A stretch of 48,208 bases of DNA from Gammaproteobacteria bacterium (lineage in GTDB: Bacteria > Pseudomonadota > Gammaproteobacteria > SZUA-229). Of the stretch, positions 28,038-40,724 are shown piece after piece. The stretch lies in contig JABDQW010000023.1 of NCBI GenBank assembly GCA_013042055.1, positions 1 to 48,208 on the forward strand, in the 5' to 3' direction. The position numbers and the translations under genes are program-made. The first letter of the stretch is position 1, and each line of letters begins with the position of its first letter. The notes under the pieces were generated by a model. The model did not search any database. It was not told where the DNA came from and was given only the letters and a program-made list of their open reading frames with translations.

Positions 28038-29888
28038 TTAATTGTTGCTGTCATCGCCGAGGAAGCTGCGCAGGTGTTCCGCTCGGCTTGGATGACGCAG
28101 TTTGCGTAGAGCCTTGGCTTCGATCTGACGAATGCGTTCACGCGTCACATCGAATTGCTTGCCGACTTCTTCCAGTGTGTGATCGGTGTTCATGTCGATG
28201 CCGAAACGCATACGCAAGACCTTGGACTCGCGTGCGGTCAACGTCGTCAAGATATCTTTGGTTGATTCACGCAATGACTCGCTGGTGGCGGAGTCGTCAG
28301 GTGACTGGATATTTAGGTCTTCGATGAAGTCGCCCAGATGTGAATCCTCATCATCACCAATAGGCGTTTCCATCGAAATTGGCTCTTTGGCGATTTTTAG
28401 CACCTTGCGTACCTTGTCTTCCGGCATTTCCATTTTTTCGGCCAGTTCTTCCGGTGTAGGTTCACGGCCCATTTCCTGTAGCATTGCTCGGAAGATGCGG
28501 TTCAGTTTGTTGATCGTTTCGATCATGTGGACGGGAATACGGATAGTGCGTGCCTGGTCTGCGATTGAACGCGTGATTGCCTGGCGTATCCACCAGGTCG
28601 CATAAGTTGAGAATTTATAGCCGCGGCGGTATTCGAATTTATCGACGGCTTTCATCAGGCCGATATTGCCTTCCTGAATCAGGTCAAGGAATTGCAAGCC
28701 GCGGTTGGTGTATTTTTTCGCAATCGAAATGACCAATCGCAAGTTGGCTTCGACCATTTCCTTCTTGGCGCGGCGAGCTTTGGCTTCGCCGATCGACATT
28801 TTGCGGTTGATTTCCTTAATTTCGGAGATTCCGAGGCCGTACTCTTTCTCCAATGCAGCGAGTTTTTGCTGTGTCAGCTTGATCTCGGGTGCCACTTCGG
28901 CGAGCGCGGGTGAATATTCGTGGCCCGTGCAGTATTCGTCTATCCAGTCGACATTGGTCTCGTTCTGGGGGAAGGTCGTTATCATGATCTTGCGCGGCAT
29001 ACGTGCACGATTAACAGCCAAATCAAGAACATGGCGTTCCAGCATGCGAACGCGTTCGATCGTTTTGTGCAGATCGATCGTTAATCGAGACACCGTGGGT
29101 GGTGTGTACTTGAATCCAAGGAACGCAGTGGCCATCGCATGACGCGCCTTCAAGACCGCCTCACGATCGCCTTTGGTGATGGTGTTGGCGGTTCGGGTGT
29201 GAGCGCGCCTGATCTTAGAAAACAGCTTTTTTACGTCCTCGGGATCGAGACCGATATCGACGGGTTCGGTTTTTTCGCTGGCTTTTCCAGCAGCGGCAAG
29301 TTTGGCTTCCTTGGCCGCGTTTTCCAGAGCTTCGGCTGCCAGGCGGTCGAGTTCCTCGTCGCTTTTGTGAAAGTCAGCCACCAAGTCGCTGAGTCGGTTG
29401 TCTCCGGCTTCAACGCCATCCCACATGTTTAGGACGGTGGTGACCGTGTGTGGATTGGTTGCCAACGCTTCCAGAACCTGCTTCAGGCCCTCTTCGATAC
29501 GTTTCGCGATCTCGATTTCACCTTCGCGTGTCAGCAGTTCGACGCTGCCCATTTCGCGCATGTACATGCGCACCGGGTCGGTCGTGCGACCAAGCTCGGT
29601 TTCGATCGATGCGAGTGCCGCTACCGCTTCCTCGGTCGTATCGTCATCCGCTTCACTGACTGAACTGTCACTCAGGATCAGCGACTCGCCTTCCGGGGCG
29701 GTTTCGCACACGTTGATGCCCATGTCGTTGATCGTGTTGATGATATCCTCGACCTGGGAGGGGTCCACAATGCCTTCGGGTAGGTGATCATTGACCTCGG
29801 AATAAGTCAGATAACCCTGCTCTTTACCTTTTGCAATAAGCAGTTTTAAGCGTGATTTCTGTTCTTTTTCAGTTACTTGTAATGCCAT
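28038..29888 (-). CDS. rpoD: RNA polymerase sigma factor RpoD (sigma-70)
   Basis: Region 2 [32 protein letters not shown]; region 4 [35 protein letters not shown] 29888 ([15 protein letters not shown]) preferred over the track's 29927. Confidence 0.97.
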   Translation of the reverse strand: MALQVTEKEQKSRLKLLIAKGKEQGYLTYSEVNDHLPEGIVDPSQVEDIINTINDMGINVCETAPEGESLILSDSSVSEADDDTTEEAVAALASIETELGRTTDPVRMYMREMGSVELLTREGEIEIAKRIEEGLKQVLEALATNPHTVTTVLNMWDGVEAGDNRLSDLVADFHKSDEELDRLAAEALENAAKEAKLAAAGKASEKTEPVDIGLDPEDVKKLFSKIRRAHTRTANTITKGDREAVLKARHAMATAFLGFKYTPPTVSRLTIDLHKTIERVRMLERHVLDLAVNRARMPRKIMITTFPQNETNVDWIDEYCTGHEYSPALAEVAPEIKLTQQKLAALEKEYGLGISEIKEINRKMSIGEAKARRAKKEMVEANLRLVISIAKKYTNRGLQFLDLIQEGNIGLMKAVDKFEYRRGYKFSTYATWWIRQAITRSIADQARTIRIPVHMIETINKLNRIFRAMLQEMGREPTPEELAEKMEMPEDKVRKVLKIAKEPISMETPIGDDEDSHLGDFIEDLNIQSPDDSATSESLRESTKDILTTLTARESKVLRMRFGIDMNTDHTLEEVGKQFDVTRERIRQIEAKALRKLRHPSRAEHLRSFLGDDSNN

Positions 29889-30266
29889 TTGATTGCTGCC
29901 AAGCGTGAATGCAATTATTAAACCCAATCGAAAATTTTAACATTTATCGTTCATGAGATCCATCTATGTGGTGATGCTGGTGACGGTTTTCAAGTGCCTT
30001 CGATACATGTTGAAAGACGCAATCTATTCTTGCTCATCCTAGCTTTACTCCAAAGGGTCAATGGATCCCCCGTATTTTTCGCCGCCTGACGAGAGATACG
30101 GGTAAAGATCATGACTATACCAGACCGTTTCTCGATATAATATGACTGTTCGATGCCCATTCAGTTCTGATAATCGGTCAGTAACCGATCAGCGGCGTTC
30201 AGGTGCCGGGATTCCGGTATGGATTCATCATTGCGATGGTGGTCGCGCAAAGAGAGAGAGAAAATT

Positions 30267-30830
30267 ATGGTCAGTCTGGAAACACCTGTTTGTGAGTTTG
30301 ACAATGATATTGTCGATTTTTCCCTACCGGGCGTCGACGGAAAGACGTGGGACGTTGAATCATGTCGTGGAGAGAACGGCCTACTGGTAATGTTTATTTG
30401 CAACCACTGTCCCTACGTGAAAGCGATACGCGAGCGCATCGTGCGCGATACGCGTGAGCTGATGCAGATGGGGGTCAACAGTGTGGCGATCATGTCGAAC
30501 AATCCAGAGGAGTACCAGGAGGATTCGTTCGAGAATATGAAGCTGGTCGCTGAACAGTACGATTTCCCCTTTCCCTATTTAATCGATGAATCGCAGGATG
30601 TGGCTAAGGCCTATGGTGCCGTCTGTACGCCCGATTTCTTCGGTTACAACAAGGACTTGAGGCTGCAATACCGCGGCCGTCTCGATGCCAGCCGCAAGCA
30701 AACAGCGGAAGGCGACGTCAGGCGAGACCTGTTCGAAGCCATGAAACAGGTCGCCAAGACCGGGCATGGTCCTGAAGAGCAGATCCCCAGTATGGGTTGC
30801 TCCATCAAATGGAAGAGCGAAGCGGCCTGA
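30267..30830 (+). CDS. Thioredoxin-fold (AhpC/TSA-like) family protein
   Basis: DFSLPGVDGKTWDVESCRGENGLLVMFICNHCPYVKAI...YGAVCTPDFFGYNKDLRLQYRGRLDAS. Confidence 0.88.
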   Translation: MVSLETPVCEFDNDIVDFSLPGVDGKTWDVESCRGENGLLVMFICNHCPYVKAIRERIVRDTRELMQMGVNSVAIMSNNPEEYQEDSFENMKLVAEQYDFPFPYLIDESQDVAKAYGAVCTPDFFGYNKDLRLQYRGRLDASRKQTAEGDVRRDLFEAMKQVAKTGHGPEEQIPSMGCSIKWKSEAA

Positions 30831-30837
30831 AAAAATG

Positions 30838-31064
30838 GTCCGCAAATGAACGCAAATGCGCGCGAATGTTTTGTGGGGTGCGCCATGCGCGCCACGCAAC
30901 GTGTCCGGATCTTGAATGAATTGTTCGTTTTGTCTAGAGTTGTAATGGCGAGTGTTGCTCGCCGTTTCGCCGCGTGCGCGTTATCTAAGCCAGCATTTCG
31001 CTTGGGGCTCATGCGCTGCATGAGCCCCAGCCATCATTAGCGTTATTTGCGTTCATTTGCGGAC
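30838..31064. repeat. MITE-like palindromic element, copy 1
   Basis: 20-nt perfect terminal inverted repeat GTCCGCAAATGAACGCAAAT / ATTTGCGTTCATTTGCGGAC; internal hairpin GGGGCTCATGCGCTGCATGAGCCCC (31004-31028). Confidence 0.85.
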
Positions 31065-31318
31065 CCTCTTGAGAAAGTAAAACAGGCCACTCTCCGTCAC
31101 TCCCTTGCGATAGATCAACTCCTTTGCTTGCCCATTCGGGTGAATTGAGGGAAAATACGCGCCTTTCGCCGCGTCGGGCACGGTAAGATCGCGCAGTTGG
31201 AGTGTCTGGCCTGTCGTTTTTATTAAGAATAATCTAAGAATTTCAGCTCCTGAGCAGGGCTTCTATCAATATGCTCAGGATACATAACAGTTTCAAAACT
31301 TTTTAAATGGAGAGCACA

Positions 31319-33301
31319 ATGCCTTCACGCAGAGAGCTGGCTAACGCCATTCGCGCCTTAAGTATGGACGCCGTCCAACAAGCCAATTCAGGTCACCCCG
31401 GGGCGCCGATGGGTATGGCTGATATCGCCGAAGTCCTCTACAACGACTTCATGAAGCATAACCCGGCCAATCCCAAATGGGTCGATCGTGATCGCTTCAT
31501 TATGTCCAATGGTCATGGTTCCATGCTGCCCTACTCGTTGTTGCACTTGACTGGGTATGACATGCCATTGGATGAAATCAAGAACTTCCGGCAATTGCAT
31601 TCGAGAACACCGGGTCACCCTGAGTACGGTTATGCGCCCGGTATCGAGACCACGACGGGTCCGCTGGGCCAGGGTATCAGCAACGCTGTGGGTATGGCGA
31701 TCGCGGAGCGTGCGCTGGCTGCACGTTTCAACCAGGATGGGCATGACATCGTTGACCACAACACTTATGTGTTCCTTGGAGACGGTTGCCTAATGGAAGG
31801 CATTTCGCACGAATCTTGTTCGCTTGCCGGCACGCTGGGTCTGGGCAAGCTGATTGCAATCTACGATGACAACAACATTTCGATCGATGGAGAGGTCGAG
31901 GGCTGGTTCACCGATGATACACCGGGGCGCTTCACTGCCTACGGTTGGCATGTCGTGCCTGATGTGAACGGTCACGATGCCGATGCGGTCAAGGCGGCGA
32001 TCGAACAGGCACGCGCGGTAACGGATAAACCTTCGATCATCTGCTGCAAGACGACGATTGGTTTCGGATCGCCGAATAAGGGTGGTAAGGAAGAGTGCCA
32101 TGGTGCGCCGCTGGGTGCCGATGAAATCGAACTGACCCGCAAGGAGCTGGGCTGGTCTCACGATGCCTTTGTAATTCCCGATGACGTCTATGCTGGTTGG
32201 AATGCCGCTGATAAAGGTGCTGCGGCGGAGGCGGCGTGGAATGAGAAGTTCGCTGCCTATAAAGCGGCTCACCCCGAATTGGCTGCTGAATTCGAGCGCC
32301 GCACGGCTGGTGATCTGGCAGCAGATTGGGAAAGCCAGGCCGATGCATTCATCAAATCAGTGGCAGAAAAGGGCGACTCAATCGCCAGTCGCAAGGCGTC
32401 GCAGAATGCGATCGAAGGGCTTTCTGCCTTCACCGATTTCATGGGCGGTTCTGCTGATTTGGCCGGCTCCAATCTGACCATCGTTTCGCGCTCGGTACCT
32501 ATGCGTAGGCAGACTGCTGATGCCAACTACCTTAACTACGGCGTGCGCGAATTCGGCATGGCCGCGATTGTCAACGGTATTTCGCTGCACGGTGGTTTCG
32601 TTCCCTACGGCGCGACCTTCCTGATGTTTTCTGAGTATGCGCGTAATGCCCTGCGTATGGCAGCACTGATGCAGATCCAACATATCGAGGTGTTCACGCA
32701 CGATTCAATTGGTCTGGGTGAAGACGGGCCGACGCATCAGCCGGTCGAGCAGACGGCGACACTGCGTATGATGCCACGGATGTCGGTATGGCGTCCCTGT
32801 GATGCCGTTGAAACAGCGGTAGCCTGGAAAGCGGCGGTGATGAAAAAGAACGGACCGACATCGCTGGTTTTGTCGCGCCAGGGGCTGCCCCATCAGGATC
32901 GTACCGATGCCCAGATTGCCGATATCGGCAAGGGCGGCTATGTGTTGAAAGATAGTAACGGTGACCCCGACGTCATTGTTATCGCCACCGGTTCAGAAGT
33001 CGCGCTAGCGCTAGAAGCCGCCGCGGCATCGGGTAAAAACGTCCGCGTCGTGTCGATGCCATCAACGGATGCGTTCGATGCTCAAGACGAAAGTTACCGG
33101 GAATCGGTACTGCCGTCCTCGTGCACGGCTCGCGTGGCTGTAGAAGCCGGTGTGACCGGTTTCTGGCGCAAATATGTCGGCCTCGATGGCGCTGTGATCG
33201 GTATTGACACGTTCGGTGAATCAGCCCCAGCGGGTGATCTGTTCAAGCACTTCGGTTTTACCGTGGACAAGGTCGTTGATGCGATAAACAGCGTGGCATA
33301 A
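31319..33301 (+). CDS. tkt: Transketolase
   Basis: [56 protein letters not shown] 31319 preceded by GGAGAG. Confidence 0.96.
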   Translation: MPSRRELANAIRALSMDAVQQANSGHPGAPMGMADIAEVLYNDFMKHNPANPKWVDRDRFIMSNGHGSMLPYSLLHLTGYDMPLDEIKNFRQLHSRTPGHPEYGYAPGIETTTGPLGQGISNAVGMAIAERALAARFNQDGHDIVDHNTYVFLGDGCLMEGISHESCSLAGTLGLGKLIAIYDDNNISIDGEVEGWFTDDTPGRFTAYGWHVVPDVNGHDADAVKAAIEQARAVTDKPSIICCKTTIGFGSPNKGGKEECHGAPLGADEIELTRKELGWSHDAFVIPDDVYAGWNAADKGAAAEAAWNEKFAAYKAAHPELAAEFERRTAGDLAADWESQADAFIKSVAEKGDSIASRKASQNAIEGLSAFTDFMGGSADLAGSNLTIVSRSVPMRRQTADANYLNYGVREFGMAAIVNGISLHGGFVPYGATFLMFSEYARNALRMAALMQIQHIEVFTHDSIGLGEDGPTHQPVEQTATLRMMPRMSVWRPCDAVETAVAWKAAVMKKNGPTSLVLSRQGLPHQDRTDAQIADIGKGGYVLKDSNGDPDVIVIATGSEVALALEAAAASGKNVRVVSMPSTDAFDAQDESYRESVLPSSCTARVAVEAGVTGFWRKYVGLDGAVIGIDTFGESAPAGDLFKHFGFTVDKVVDAINSVA

Positions 33302-33309
33302 AGCATTTT

Positions 33310-33333
33310 GTCCGCCCTGTGTATCGGGCGGAC
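33310..33333 (+). terminator. Hairpin downstream of tkt (possible weak terminator)
   Basis: GTCCGCCCTGTGTATCGGGCGGAC; no clear uninterrupted T tract. Confidence 0.4.
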
Positions 33334-33338
33334 AGTGA

Positions 33339-34373
<1,035 letters not shown>

Positions 34374-34395
34374 TCTAAGCGGATCTTTTGTCCGG

Positions 34396-34476
34396 GAGCG
34401 GCGTTGCGGCCCGAATTTGAAATGCTCATGTGCTCGTCTGCACACTCCGCTTTCAAAACCGAGCCGCGCCTTGCTC
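34396..34476. repeat. Long imperfect inverted repeat between gap and pgk
   Basis: GAGCGGCGTTGCGGCCCGAATTTGAAATGCTCATGTGC pairs imperfectly with GCACACTCCGCTTTCAAAACCGAGCCGCGCCTTGCTC. Confidence 0.7.
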
Positions 34477-34520
34477 GCGAGCAAAATCTCTCGCTTAGAA
34501 AGTAATTGATAGAGTCTAAG

Positions 34521-34554
34521 CCAGCCCGATTTTGTACGTCGGGCTGGTGTTTTT
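34521..34554 (+). terminator. Rho-independent terminator downstream of gap
   Basis: CCAGCCCGATTTTGTACGTCGGGCTGGTGTTTTT. Confidence 0.8.
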
Positions 34555-34634
34555 AAAGTCAGTGGCAACGAGTGTTGTTCGTTAAGTAGAAAAACTTAAC
34601 AAACATCATTCAAAAAGTATTCAGGAGTTTCAAA

Positions 34635-35816
34635 ATGTCCTTCATCAAACTCACAGATCTCGATTTGGCGGGCAAGCGCGTTTTGATCCGCGCTGACCTC
34701 AATGTGCCGGTTAAAGACGGCAAAGTAACTTCAGATGCGCGAATTGCCGCGTCTATGCCGACCATTGAACATTGCGCCAAGGCGGGTGCCAAGGTCATGG
34801 TGATGTCACACCGCGGCCGTCCGGAAGAAGGCAAGGTAGACGAAGAGAACTCGATGCAACCGATTGCAGATGATATATCTGCCAAACTCGGAAAGGACGT
34901 GCGTCTGATCAAGGACTACCTCGATAGTGTTCCCGAGGTTGCCGACGGCGAAGTGGTACTGTTCGAAAATGTACGCTTCAACGCGGGTGAAAAGAAAGAC
35001 GACGAGGCGCTTTCGAAGAAGTACGCCGCTCTGTGCGACGTATTTGTGATGGATGCTTTCGGTACTGCGCATCGCGCCCAGGCGTCGACGCACGGCGTCG
35101 GTGTCTTCGCACCGGTGGCCTGTGCCGGTCTGTTGCTGAGCGACGAGTTGGATAATCTGGCCAAGGCATTGGCGGAGCCGGCGCGTCCGATGGTCGCAAT
35201 CGTCGGTGGTTCCAAGGTATCGACCAAGCTAACCGTGCTCGAAGCGCTGTCTGAGAAAGTCGACCAACTGGTCGTCGGTGGCGGTATCGCCAACACTTTT
35301 CTGAAGGCCACGGGACACAACGTCGGCAAATCGCTGTGCGAAAACGACCTGGTTGACACGGCGAAGGCGCTGATCGATAAGATGCAGGCGCACGGCGCAA
35401 CCATTCCGATCGCGACCGATGTGGTTTGCGGCAAGGAATTCAGCGAAACTGCCGAGGCCACGCTGAAATCCGCCGATGCTGTAGAAGATGACGATATGAT
35501 CTTCGATATCGGTCCGGATTCTGCCAACGAACTGGCGGATATCATCAGCAAGGCCGGTACGATTGTCTGGAACGGCCCGGTCGGTGTGTTTGAGTTCGAT
35601 CAGTTCGGTGAAGGCACCAAGATCGTTTCGATGGCGATAGCGAATTCCGACGGTTTCAGCTTGGCCGGCGGTGGTGACACCATTGCTGCGATCCAGAAGT
35701 ATGACATCTACGACAAGGTGTCCTATATTTCCACAGCCGGCGGCGCTTTCCTCGAATATCTCGAAGGCAAAACCTTGCCTGCAGTGGCGATGCTGGAAGC
35801 GCAGGCTGAGAAGTAG
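34635..35816 (+). CDS. pgk: Phosphoglycerate kinase
   Basis: [57 protein letters not shown]. Confidence 0.97.
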   Translation: MSFIKLTDLDLAGKRVLIRADLNVPVKDGKVTSDARIAASMPTIEHCAKAGAKVMVMSHRGRPEEGKVDEENSMQPIADDISAKLGKDVRLIKDYLDSVPEVADGEVVLFENVRFNAGEKKDDEALSKKYAALCDVFVMDAFGTAHRAQASTHGVGVFAPVACAGLLLSDELDNLAKALAEPARPMVAIVGGSKVSTKLTVLEALSEKVDQLVVGGGIANTFLKATGHNVGKSLCENDLVDTAKALIDKMQAHGATIPIATDVVCGKEFSETAEATLKSADAVEDDDMIFDIGPDSANELADIISKAGTIVWNGPVGVFEFDQFGEGTKIVSMAIANSDGFSLAGGGDTIAAIQKYDIYDKVSYISTAGGAFLEYLEGKTLPAVAMLEAQAEK

Positions 35817-35907
35817 AGCGAGCTGCGACGGGTGATTGGTTAGTGAGACAGGATAATCAGGTGCGAATTTTATTCAAGCCGCGTCGCTAGCCACTCGAAA
35901 CCAAACC

Positions 35908-37335
35908 ATGCGCAGGACCAAGATAGTCGCGACGCTGGGCCCCGGCTCGTGTTCGCCCGATGTGATCGAAGCAATGATTCGTGCGGGCGTAGATGTGTTT
36001 CGTCTTAATTTTTCTCATGGAACACACGAGGAACAACGCCAACGCCATGCATTGATACGTGCGTGCAGCGAAAAAGTCGGCCGCGTCGTCGGTGTGTTGG
36101 CAGATTTGCAGGGCCCGAAAATACGCACAGGCCGTTTCGTCGATCGGCGCGTGCAACTGATTCGCGGTGAGCGTTTTATTCTGGATGCAGATCTGGGTGA
36201 TGATGAAGGCACGAACGAGCGTGTTGGCATCACCTACAAGGATCTGCCGAAAGACGTCAGGCCCGGCCATCTGTTGTTACTCGACGACGGTCGGGTCGAG
36301 CTCGAGGTCGTCGAGGTCCAGGGCAATCAGATTCACTGCGTTGTCGGCTACAGTTGTGAATTGTCCGACAACAAGGGCATCAACCTGAAAGGTGGCGGGC
36401 TGTCAGCGCCGGCTCTGACTGACAAAGACAAGCAGGACATCAAGGCGGCGGCAGCGCTTGGTGTCGACTATGTTGCATTGTCGTTCGCGCGTTCGGCAGA
36501 GGATGTGCATCGTTGCCGTGATTATGTGCGTAAGGCTGGCAGTGATGCCGGCATCGTCACCAAGGTCGAGCGTGGCGATGCAATCGACAACATCGACGAG
36601 ATCATCGTCGCTTCGGATGTGATCATGGTGGCGCGTGGTGACCTCGGTGTAGAACTCGGTGATGCCGAGTTGCCGGCAATACAGAAGAGCTGTATCAAGA
36701 AAGCGCGTGACCTGAACAAGGTTGTGATCACGGCGACGCAGATGATGGAATCGATGATCGACAATCCGATTCCGACGCGCGCCGAAGTGTTCGACGTGGC
36801 CAATGCCGTGCTGGACGGGACCGACGCGGTCATGCTGTCCGGTGAGACGGCGGTCGGTCGCTACCCCGTCAAGGTGGTGCAGGCGATGAGCCGTATCTGC
36901 GAGCACGCCGAGCAGCAGTCCGCAGCGCGATTGTCGGATCATCGCGTTCACCTTATGTTCGGCAGGGTTGATGAGGCCATCGCGATGGCTACAATGTATA
37001 CCGCGAATCATCTCGATGTGGCGGCGATCGCTTCATTGACGGAATCAGGCGCTACCGCGCTGTGGATGTCGCGCATCAGTTCGGGTATTCCGATTTATGC
37101 GCTGACCCGGCACCACAAAACGCAACGCAAGGTGGCTCTGTACCGGGGAGTTTATCCGGTCAACATCGAGAACAACCGGATTGGGCCGATTAATGTGACC
37201 CAGAGCGTCATCGATGTGTTGTTGAGCAGGGATATCGTATCCAAAGGTCAACGGATCATTATGACGCGCGGTGACCTGATGGGCGAAAAGGGGGCGGGTA
37301 CCAATGCGATGAAGATCGTGGATATCCCTGCGTAG
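35908..37335 (+). CDS. pyk: Pyruvate kinase
   Basis: [92 protein letters not shown]. Confidence 0.97.
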   Translation: MRRTKIVATLGPGSCSPDVIEAMIRAGVDVFRLNFSHGTHEEQRQRHALIRACSEKVGRVVGVLADLQGPKIRTGRFVDRRVQLIRGERFILDADLGDDEGTNERVGITYKDLPKDVRPGHLLLLDDGRVELEVVEVQGNQIHCVVGYSCELSDNKGINLKGGGLSAPALTDKDKQDIKAAAALGVDYVALSFARSAEDVHRCRDYVRKAGSDAGIVTKVERGDAIDNIDEIIVASDVIMVARGDLGVELGDAELPAIQKSCIKKARDLNKVVITATQMMESMIDNPIPTRAEVFDVANAVLDGTDAVMLSGETAVGRYPVKVVQAMSRICEHAEQQSAARLSDHRVHLMFGRVDEAIAMATMYTANHLDVAAIASLTESGATALWMSRISSGIPIYALTRHHKTQRKVALYRGVYPVNIENNRIGPINVTQSVIDVLLSRDIVSKGQRIIMTRGDLMGEKGAGTNAMKIVDIPA

Positions 37336-37393
37336 AAAAATTTCAACGGTATTAATATCAAGCGTAAAACTACCAAATTTTAGGAGAACTAAA

Positions 37394-38431
37394 ATGGCTT
37401 TAATTTCAATGAGACAATTGCTGGACCACGCCGCCGAGAACGACTACGGTATGCCGGCATTCAACGTAAACAACATGGAGCAGGTGCATGCGATCATGCA
37501 GGCTGCCGATGAAACCAACAGCCCAGTGATCATGCAGGGTTCAGCGGGTGCACGTTCCTACGCGGGCGAGCCGTTCCTGCGCCACCTGATCAGCGCCGCT
37601 ATCGAAATGTATCCACACATCCCGGTGGTCATGCACCAGGATCATGGTTCGGAGCCGGCTGTATGCCTGCGTTCGATCCAGTCCGGTTTTAGCTCGGTAA
37701 TGATGGATGGCTCGCTGAAGCCAGACATGAAGACACCATCGAGTTACGAATACAACGTCGAAGTGACCCGCAAGGTGGTTGACATGGCACACGCCGGCGG
37801 TGTTTCCGTCGAAGGCGAGCTCGGCTGCCTGGGTTCACTCGAAACCGGTGAAATGGGTGAAGAAGACGGCCACGGTGCCGAGGGCAAGCTGGATATGGAT
37901 ATGTTGCTGACAAGCGTAGACGAAGCAGCTGACTTCGTCGAAAAGACCGGCGTCGATGCACTGGCGATCGCGATTGGAACCTCGCATGGCGCCTACAAGT
38001 TCACAAAGGAGCCGACCGGTGAAATACTGCGCATCGACCGCATCCGTGAAATCCATGCGCGCATTCCCAACACCCACCTGGTGATGCACGGTTCATCCTC
38101 GGTACCGCAGGACTGGTTGGAAGTTATCAACAACTACGGCGGTGATATGGGCCAGACCTATGGTGTACCGGTTGAAGAAATTCAGGAAGGCATCAAAAAC
38201 GGTGTCGCCAAGGTCAACATCGATACCGACCTGCGCATGGCCTCAACCGGCTCGATCCGCAAGCATCTGTCCGATAATCCGTCCAACTTCGACCCGCGCA
38301 AGTTCCTGAAGGAATCGACCGCCGGCATGAAGGAAATCTGCAAGGCCCGCTACGAAGCTTTCGGTTGTGCCGGTAATGCATCCAAGATCACACCGGTCTC
38401 GCTGGAGAAAATGGTAGGGTTCTACCAATAA
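37394..38431 (+). CDS. fba: Class II fructose-bisphosphate aldolase
   Basis: [54 protein letters not shown]; CbbA-like. Confidence 0.95.
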   Translation: MALISMRQLLDHAAENDYGMPAFNVNNMEQVHAIMQAADETNSPVIMQGSAGARSYAGEPFLRHLISAAIEMYPHIPVVMHQDHGSEPAVCLRSIQSGFSSVMMDGSLKPDMKTPSSYEYNVEVTRKVVDMAHAGGVSVEGELGCLGSLETGEMGEEDGHGAEGKLDMDMLLTSVDEAADFVEKTGVDALAIAIGTSHGAYKFTKEPTGEILRIDRIREIHARIPNTHLVMHGSSSVPQDWLEVINNYGGDMGQTYGVPVEEIQEGIKNGVAKVNIDTDLRMASTGSIRKHLSDNPSNFDPRKFLKESTAGMKEICKARYEAFGCAGNASKITPVSLEKMVGFYQ

Positions 38432-38456
38432 GACCTGTGGCGTGATGCACACTGAA

Positions 38457-38480
38457 AGAGGGGGCTTATGCCCCCTTTTT
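38457..38480 (+). terminator. Rho-independent terminator downstream of fba
   Basis: AGAGGGGGCTTATGCCCCCTTTTT. Confidence 0.88.
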
Positions 38481-38537
38481 GCTTCCAGTGATATGCTCAG
38501 GTTGCAGTTTAGATCATCAATAAAAACAACAACGAGA

Positions 38538-38731
38538 GTCCGCAAATGAACGCAAATAAACGCAAATATTTTTTTGGTTTTGCTGCGCAATAGAAAAACT
38601 CAAACATTCACAAGCCATTAGCGTGCGTAGGCGTTAATTTTCGGATTGGAAAACACGATTGAAGCCATAGCACCTTAGTGTTTCAGATGCGCAGCATCAA
38701 AGCTCAGAATTATTAGCGTTTATTTGCGGAC
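38538..38731. repeat. MITE-like palindromic element, copy 2
   Basis: GTCCGCAAATGAACGCAAATAAACGCAAAT at left; TTATTAGCGTTTATTTGCGGAC at right. Confidence 0.85.
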
Positions 38732-38738
38732 TAACAAC

Positions 38739-40091
38739 ATGATTGAAACGATAACCGAATTTACCGGCACGTTAGCTGGTTTTCTGTGGAACAATGGCGT
38801 GACCATGTTGATTCTGGTCGGTACCGGTCTGTATCTGACGATACGCCTGCGTTTCGTGCAGCTGACCGGCTTTCGTCATGGCTGGGTGCTGATATCAGGC
38901 AAACTCAGTCGCGATAGCGATAGCGGCGAGGTCAGTCATTTTCAGGCCCTGTCAACAGCGCTGTCGGCCACCGTCGGTACCGGAAATATCGCCGGCGTCG
39001 CGACGGCGATTTCGCTGGGTGGTCCGGGCGCGTTGTTCTGGATGTGGGTGACCGCATTCGTTGGTATGGCGACCAAGTTTACCGAAAGCACGCTGGCGTT
39101 GAAGTTCAGAGAAGTGGATGCGGACGGCACCATCGCCGGCGGACCGATGTACACCTTGCTGCACGGCCTGAAGATGAAACGCACGGCGGCCCTGTTTGCC
39201 GTGTTCGCGTTAGTCGCGTCGTTCGGTATCGGCAACCTGGTGCAAGCGAATTCGGTGGTCGATGGTCTGACCTATATTTGGCCTGATTTTAAAGCCCATG
39301 GCTGGGTAATCGGCACCGTGCTTTCGCTGCTGGTGGGTTCGGTGATCATTGGTGGCGTGCATCGCATCGCGGTCGTTGCCAGCGCCATCGTTCCATTTAT
39401 GGTGATCATCTATGTCGTATCGGCGCTGGCGGTATTGATCCAACACGCCGCTGAGATACCCTCGGCGCTGCTGACAATATTCAATCTTGCCTTGAATCCC
39501 TGGGCCGCGGGGGGTGCCGCCGTAGGAGAGGCGATACGCTGGGGAGTGGCGCGCGGACTGTTCTCCAATGAGGCCGGGTTGGGCTCATCGCCGATGGCGC
39601 ATGCGGCTGCGCGCACCAACGAGCCTGTGCGTGAAGGCCTGGTTGCGATGATGGAGCCGTTTATCGACACCATTGTGATCTGCACGATGACCGGATTGGT
39701 TATTGTATTAAGCGGTGCCTACCTGACAGCCGATGATGGCATCGTCGGCGCCGCACTAACGGCCTACGCGTTCAATCTGAATTTCGGTGATTTTGGCGCT
39801 ATGATCGTCGGCTTCGGCTTGTCATTGTTCGCTTTTTCGACGATGATTGCCTGGTCCTACTATGGCGACCGTTGCGCACGCTTTTTGTTCGGCAAGAAAG
39901 CGGTGTTGTACTATCGCATCGTCTTTACGCTGGCTATCATCGTCGGCGCTGCTGTGCCGCTTAAGCTGGTTTGGAATATCGCCGATATTACGACCATACT
40001 GATGGCGTTGCCGAACCTGCTCGCGCTGTTCTTGCTGGCAGGTCTGGTACAGCGCATGAAATCGGACTATTTCGGTCGTCTGCAGGGATGA
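38739..40091 (+). CDS. Alanine/glycine:sodium symporter (AGCS family)
   Basis: FQALSTALSATVGTGNIAGVATAISLGGPGALFWMWVTAFVGMATKFTESTLALKFRE; GVARGLFSNEAGLGSSPMAHAAA. The track start (38724) lies inside the upstream repeat. Confidence 0.94.
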   Translation: MIETITEFTGTLAGFLWNNGVTMLILVGTGLYLTIRLRFVQLTGFRHGWVLISGKLSRDSDSGEVSHFQALSTALSATVGTGNIAGVATAISLGGPGALFWMWVTAFVGMATKFTESTLALKFREVDADGTIAGGPMYTLLHGLKMKRTAALFAVFALVASFGIGNLVQANSVVDGLTYIWPDFKAHGWVIGTVLSLLVGSVIIGGVHRIAVVASAIVPFMVIIYVVSALAVLIQHAAEIPSALLTIFNLALNPWAAGGAAVGEAIRWGVARGLFSNEAGLGSSPMAHAAARTNEPVREGLVAMMEPFIDTIVICTMTGLVIVLSGAYLTADDGIVGAALTAYAFNLNFGDFGAMIVGFGLSLFAFSTMIAWSYYGDRCARFLFGKKAVLYYRIVFTLAIIVGAAVPLKLVWNIADITTILMALPNLLALFLLAGLVQRMKSDYFGRLQG

Positions 40092-40117
40092 GCACAGTAA
40101 CCGATTGATTTCATTTA

Positions 40118-40255
40118 ACCGCAGAGGCGCAAAGACGCAGAGGATTAATTTTTTGTGTAGGAGCGGCTTCAGCCGCGAATCGCTGGTTTTCGCGGCTGAA
40201 GTCGCTCCTACGATTTTACACTCAAATAACTCTGCGCCTTTGCACCTCTGCGGTT
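40118..40255. repeat. Nested palindromic element: ACCGCAGAGG..CCTCTGCGGT arms with internal REP pair
   Basis: Outer arms ACCGCAGAGGCGCAAAGACGCAGAG / CTCTGCGCCTTTGCACCTCTGCGGT; inner TGTAGGAGCGGCTTCAGCCGCGA / TCGCGGCTGAAGTCGCTCCTACGA. Confidence 0.85.
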
Positions 40256-40288
40256 GGTCATATTTTTAACAGTTAATAGGAGATGCTC

Positions 40289-40627
40289 ATGATCCAGATC
40301 GCAGAAGGCCTGGAATACGAAGATCAGATCACCGGCGACGGTGACGAGGCAGTGCCGGGCAAGACGGTCGAAGTGCACTACACCGGCTGGCTGACCGACG
40401 GTAAAGAATTCGATTCCAGTCATAGACGCAACGACACCTTCAGCTTCAAGCTGGGTGGTGGTCAGGTGATCCAGGGCTGGGACCAGGGTGTCGCCGGTAT
40501 GAAGGTCGGTGGTGTACGCAAACTGACCATCGCCCCCGAGTTTGGATACGGTGCCCGTGGCGCCGGTGGCGTAATACCGCCGAATGCAACACTGATATTC
40601 AAGGTGGAACTGGTCAGCGTGAGTTAG
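40289..40627 (+). CDS. FKBP-type peptidyl-prolyl cis-trans isomerase
   Basis: VEVHYTGWLTDGKEFDSSHRRNDTFSFKLGGGQVIQGWDQGVAGMKVGGVRKLTIAPEFGYGARGAGGVIPPNATLIFKVELV. Confidence 0.95.
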   Translation: MIQIAEGLEYEDQITGDGDEAVPGKTVEVHYTGWLTDGKEFDSSHRRNDTFSFKLGGGQVIQGWDQGVAGMKVGGVRKLTIAPEFGYGARGAGGVIPPNATLIFKVELVSVS

Positions 40628-40724
40628 CCGGCATTTCTCATCAGGCGGCGTAGAGTGCTAATAAGACATTGGCTCTTTTGATAAAGCTCGGATGATCGTA
40701 AATACAGTGTGTTTTTCAGGCATG

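Noticed and set aside
30838-31064. CRISPR-like reading of the CGCAAATGAACGCAAATG direct repeats
   Set aside because: Only short tandem similarity inside the terminal inverted repeat; no regular repeat-spacer array and no cas genes in the window.
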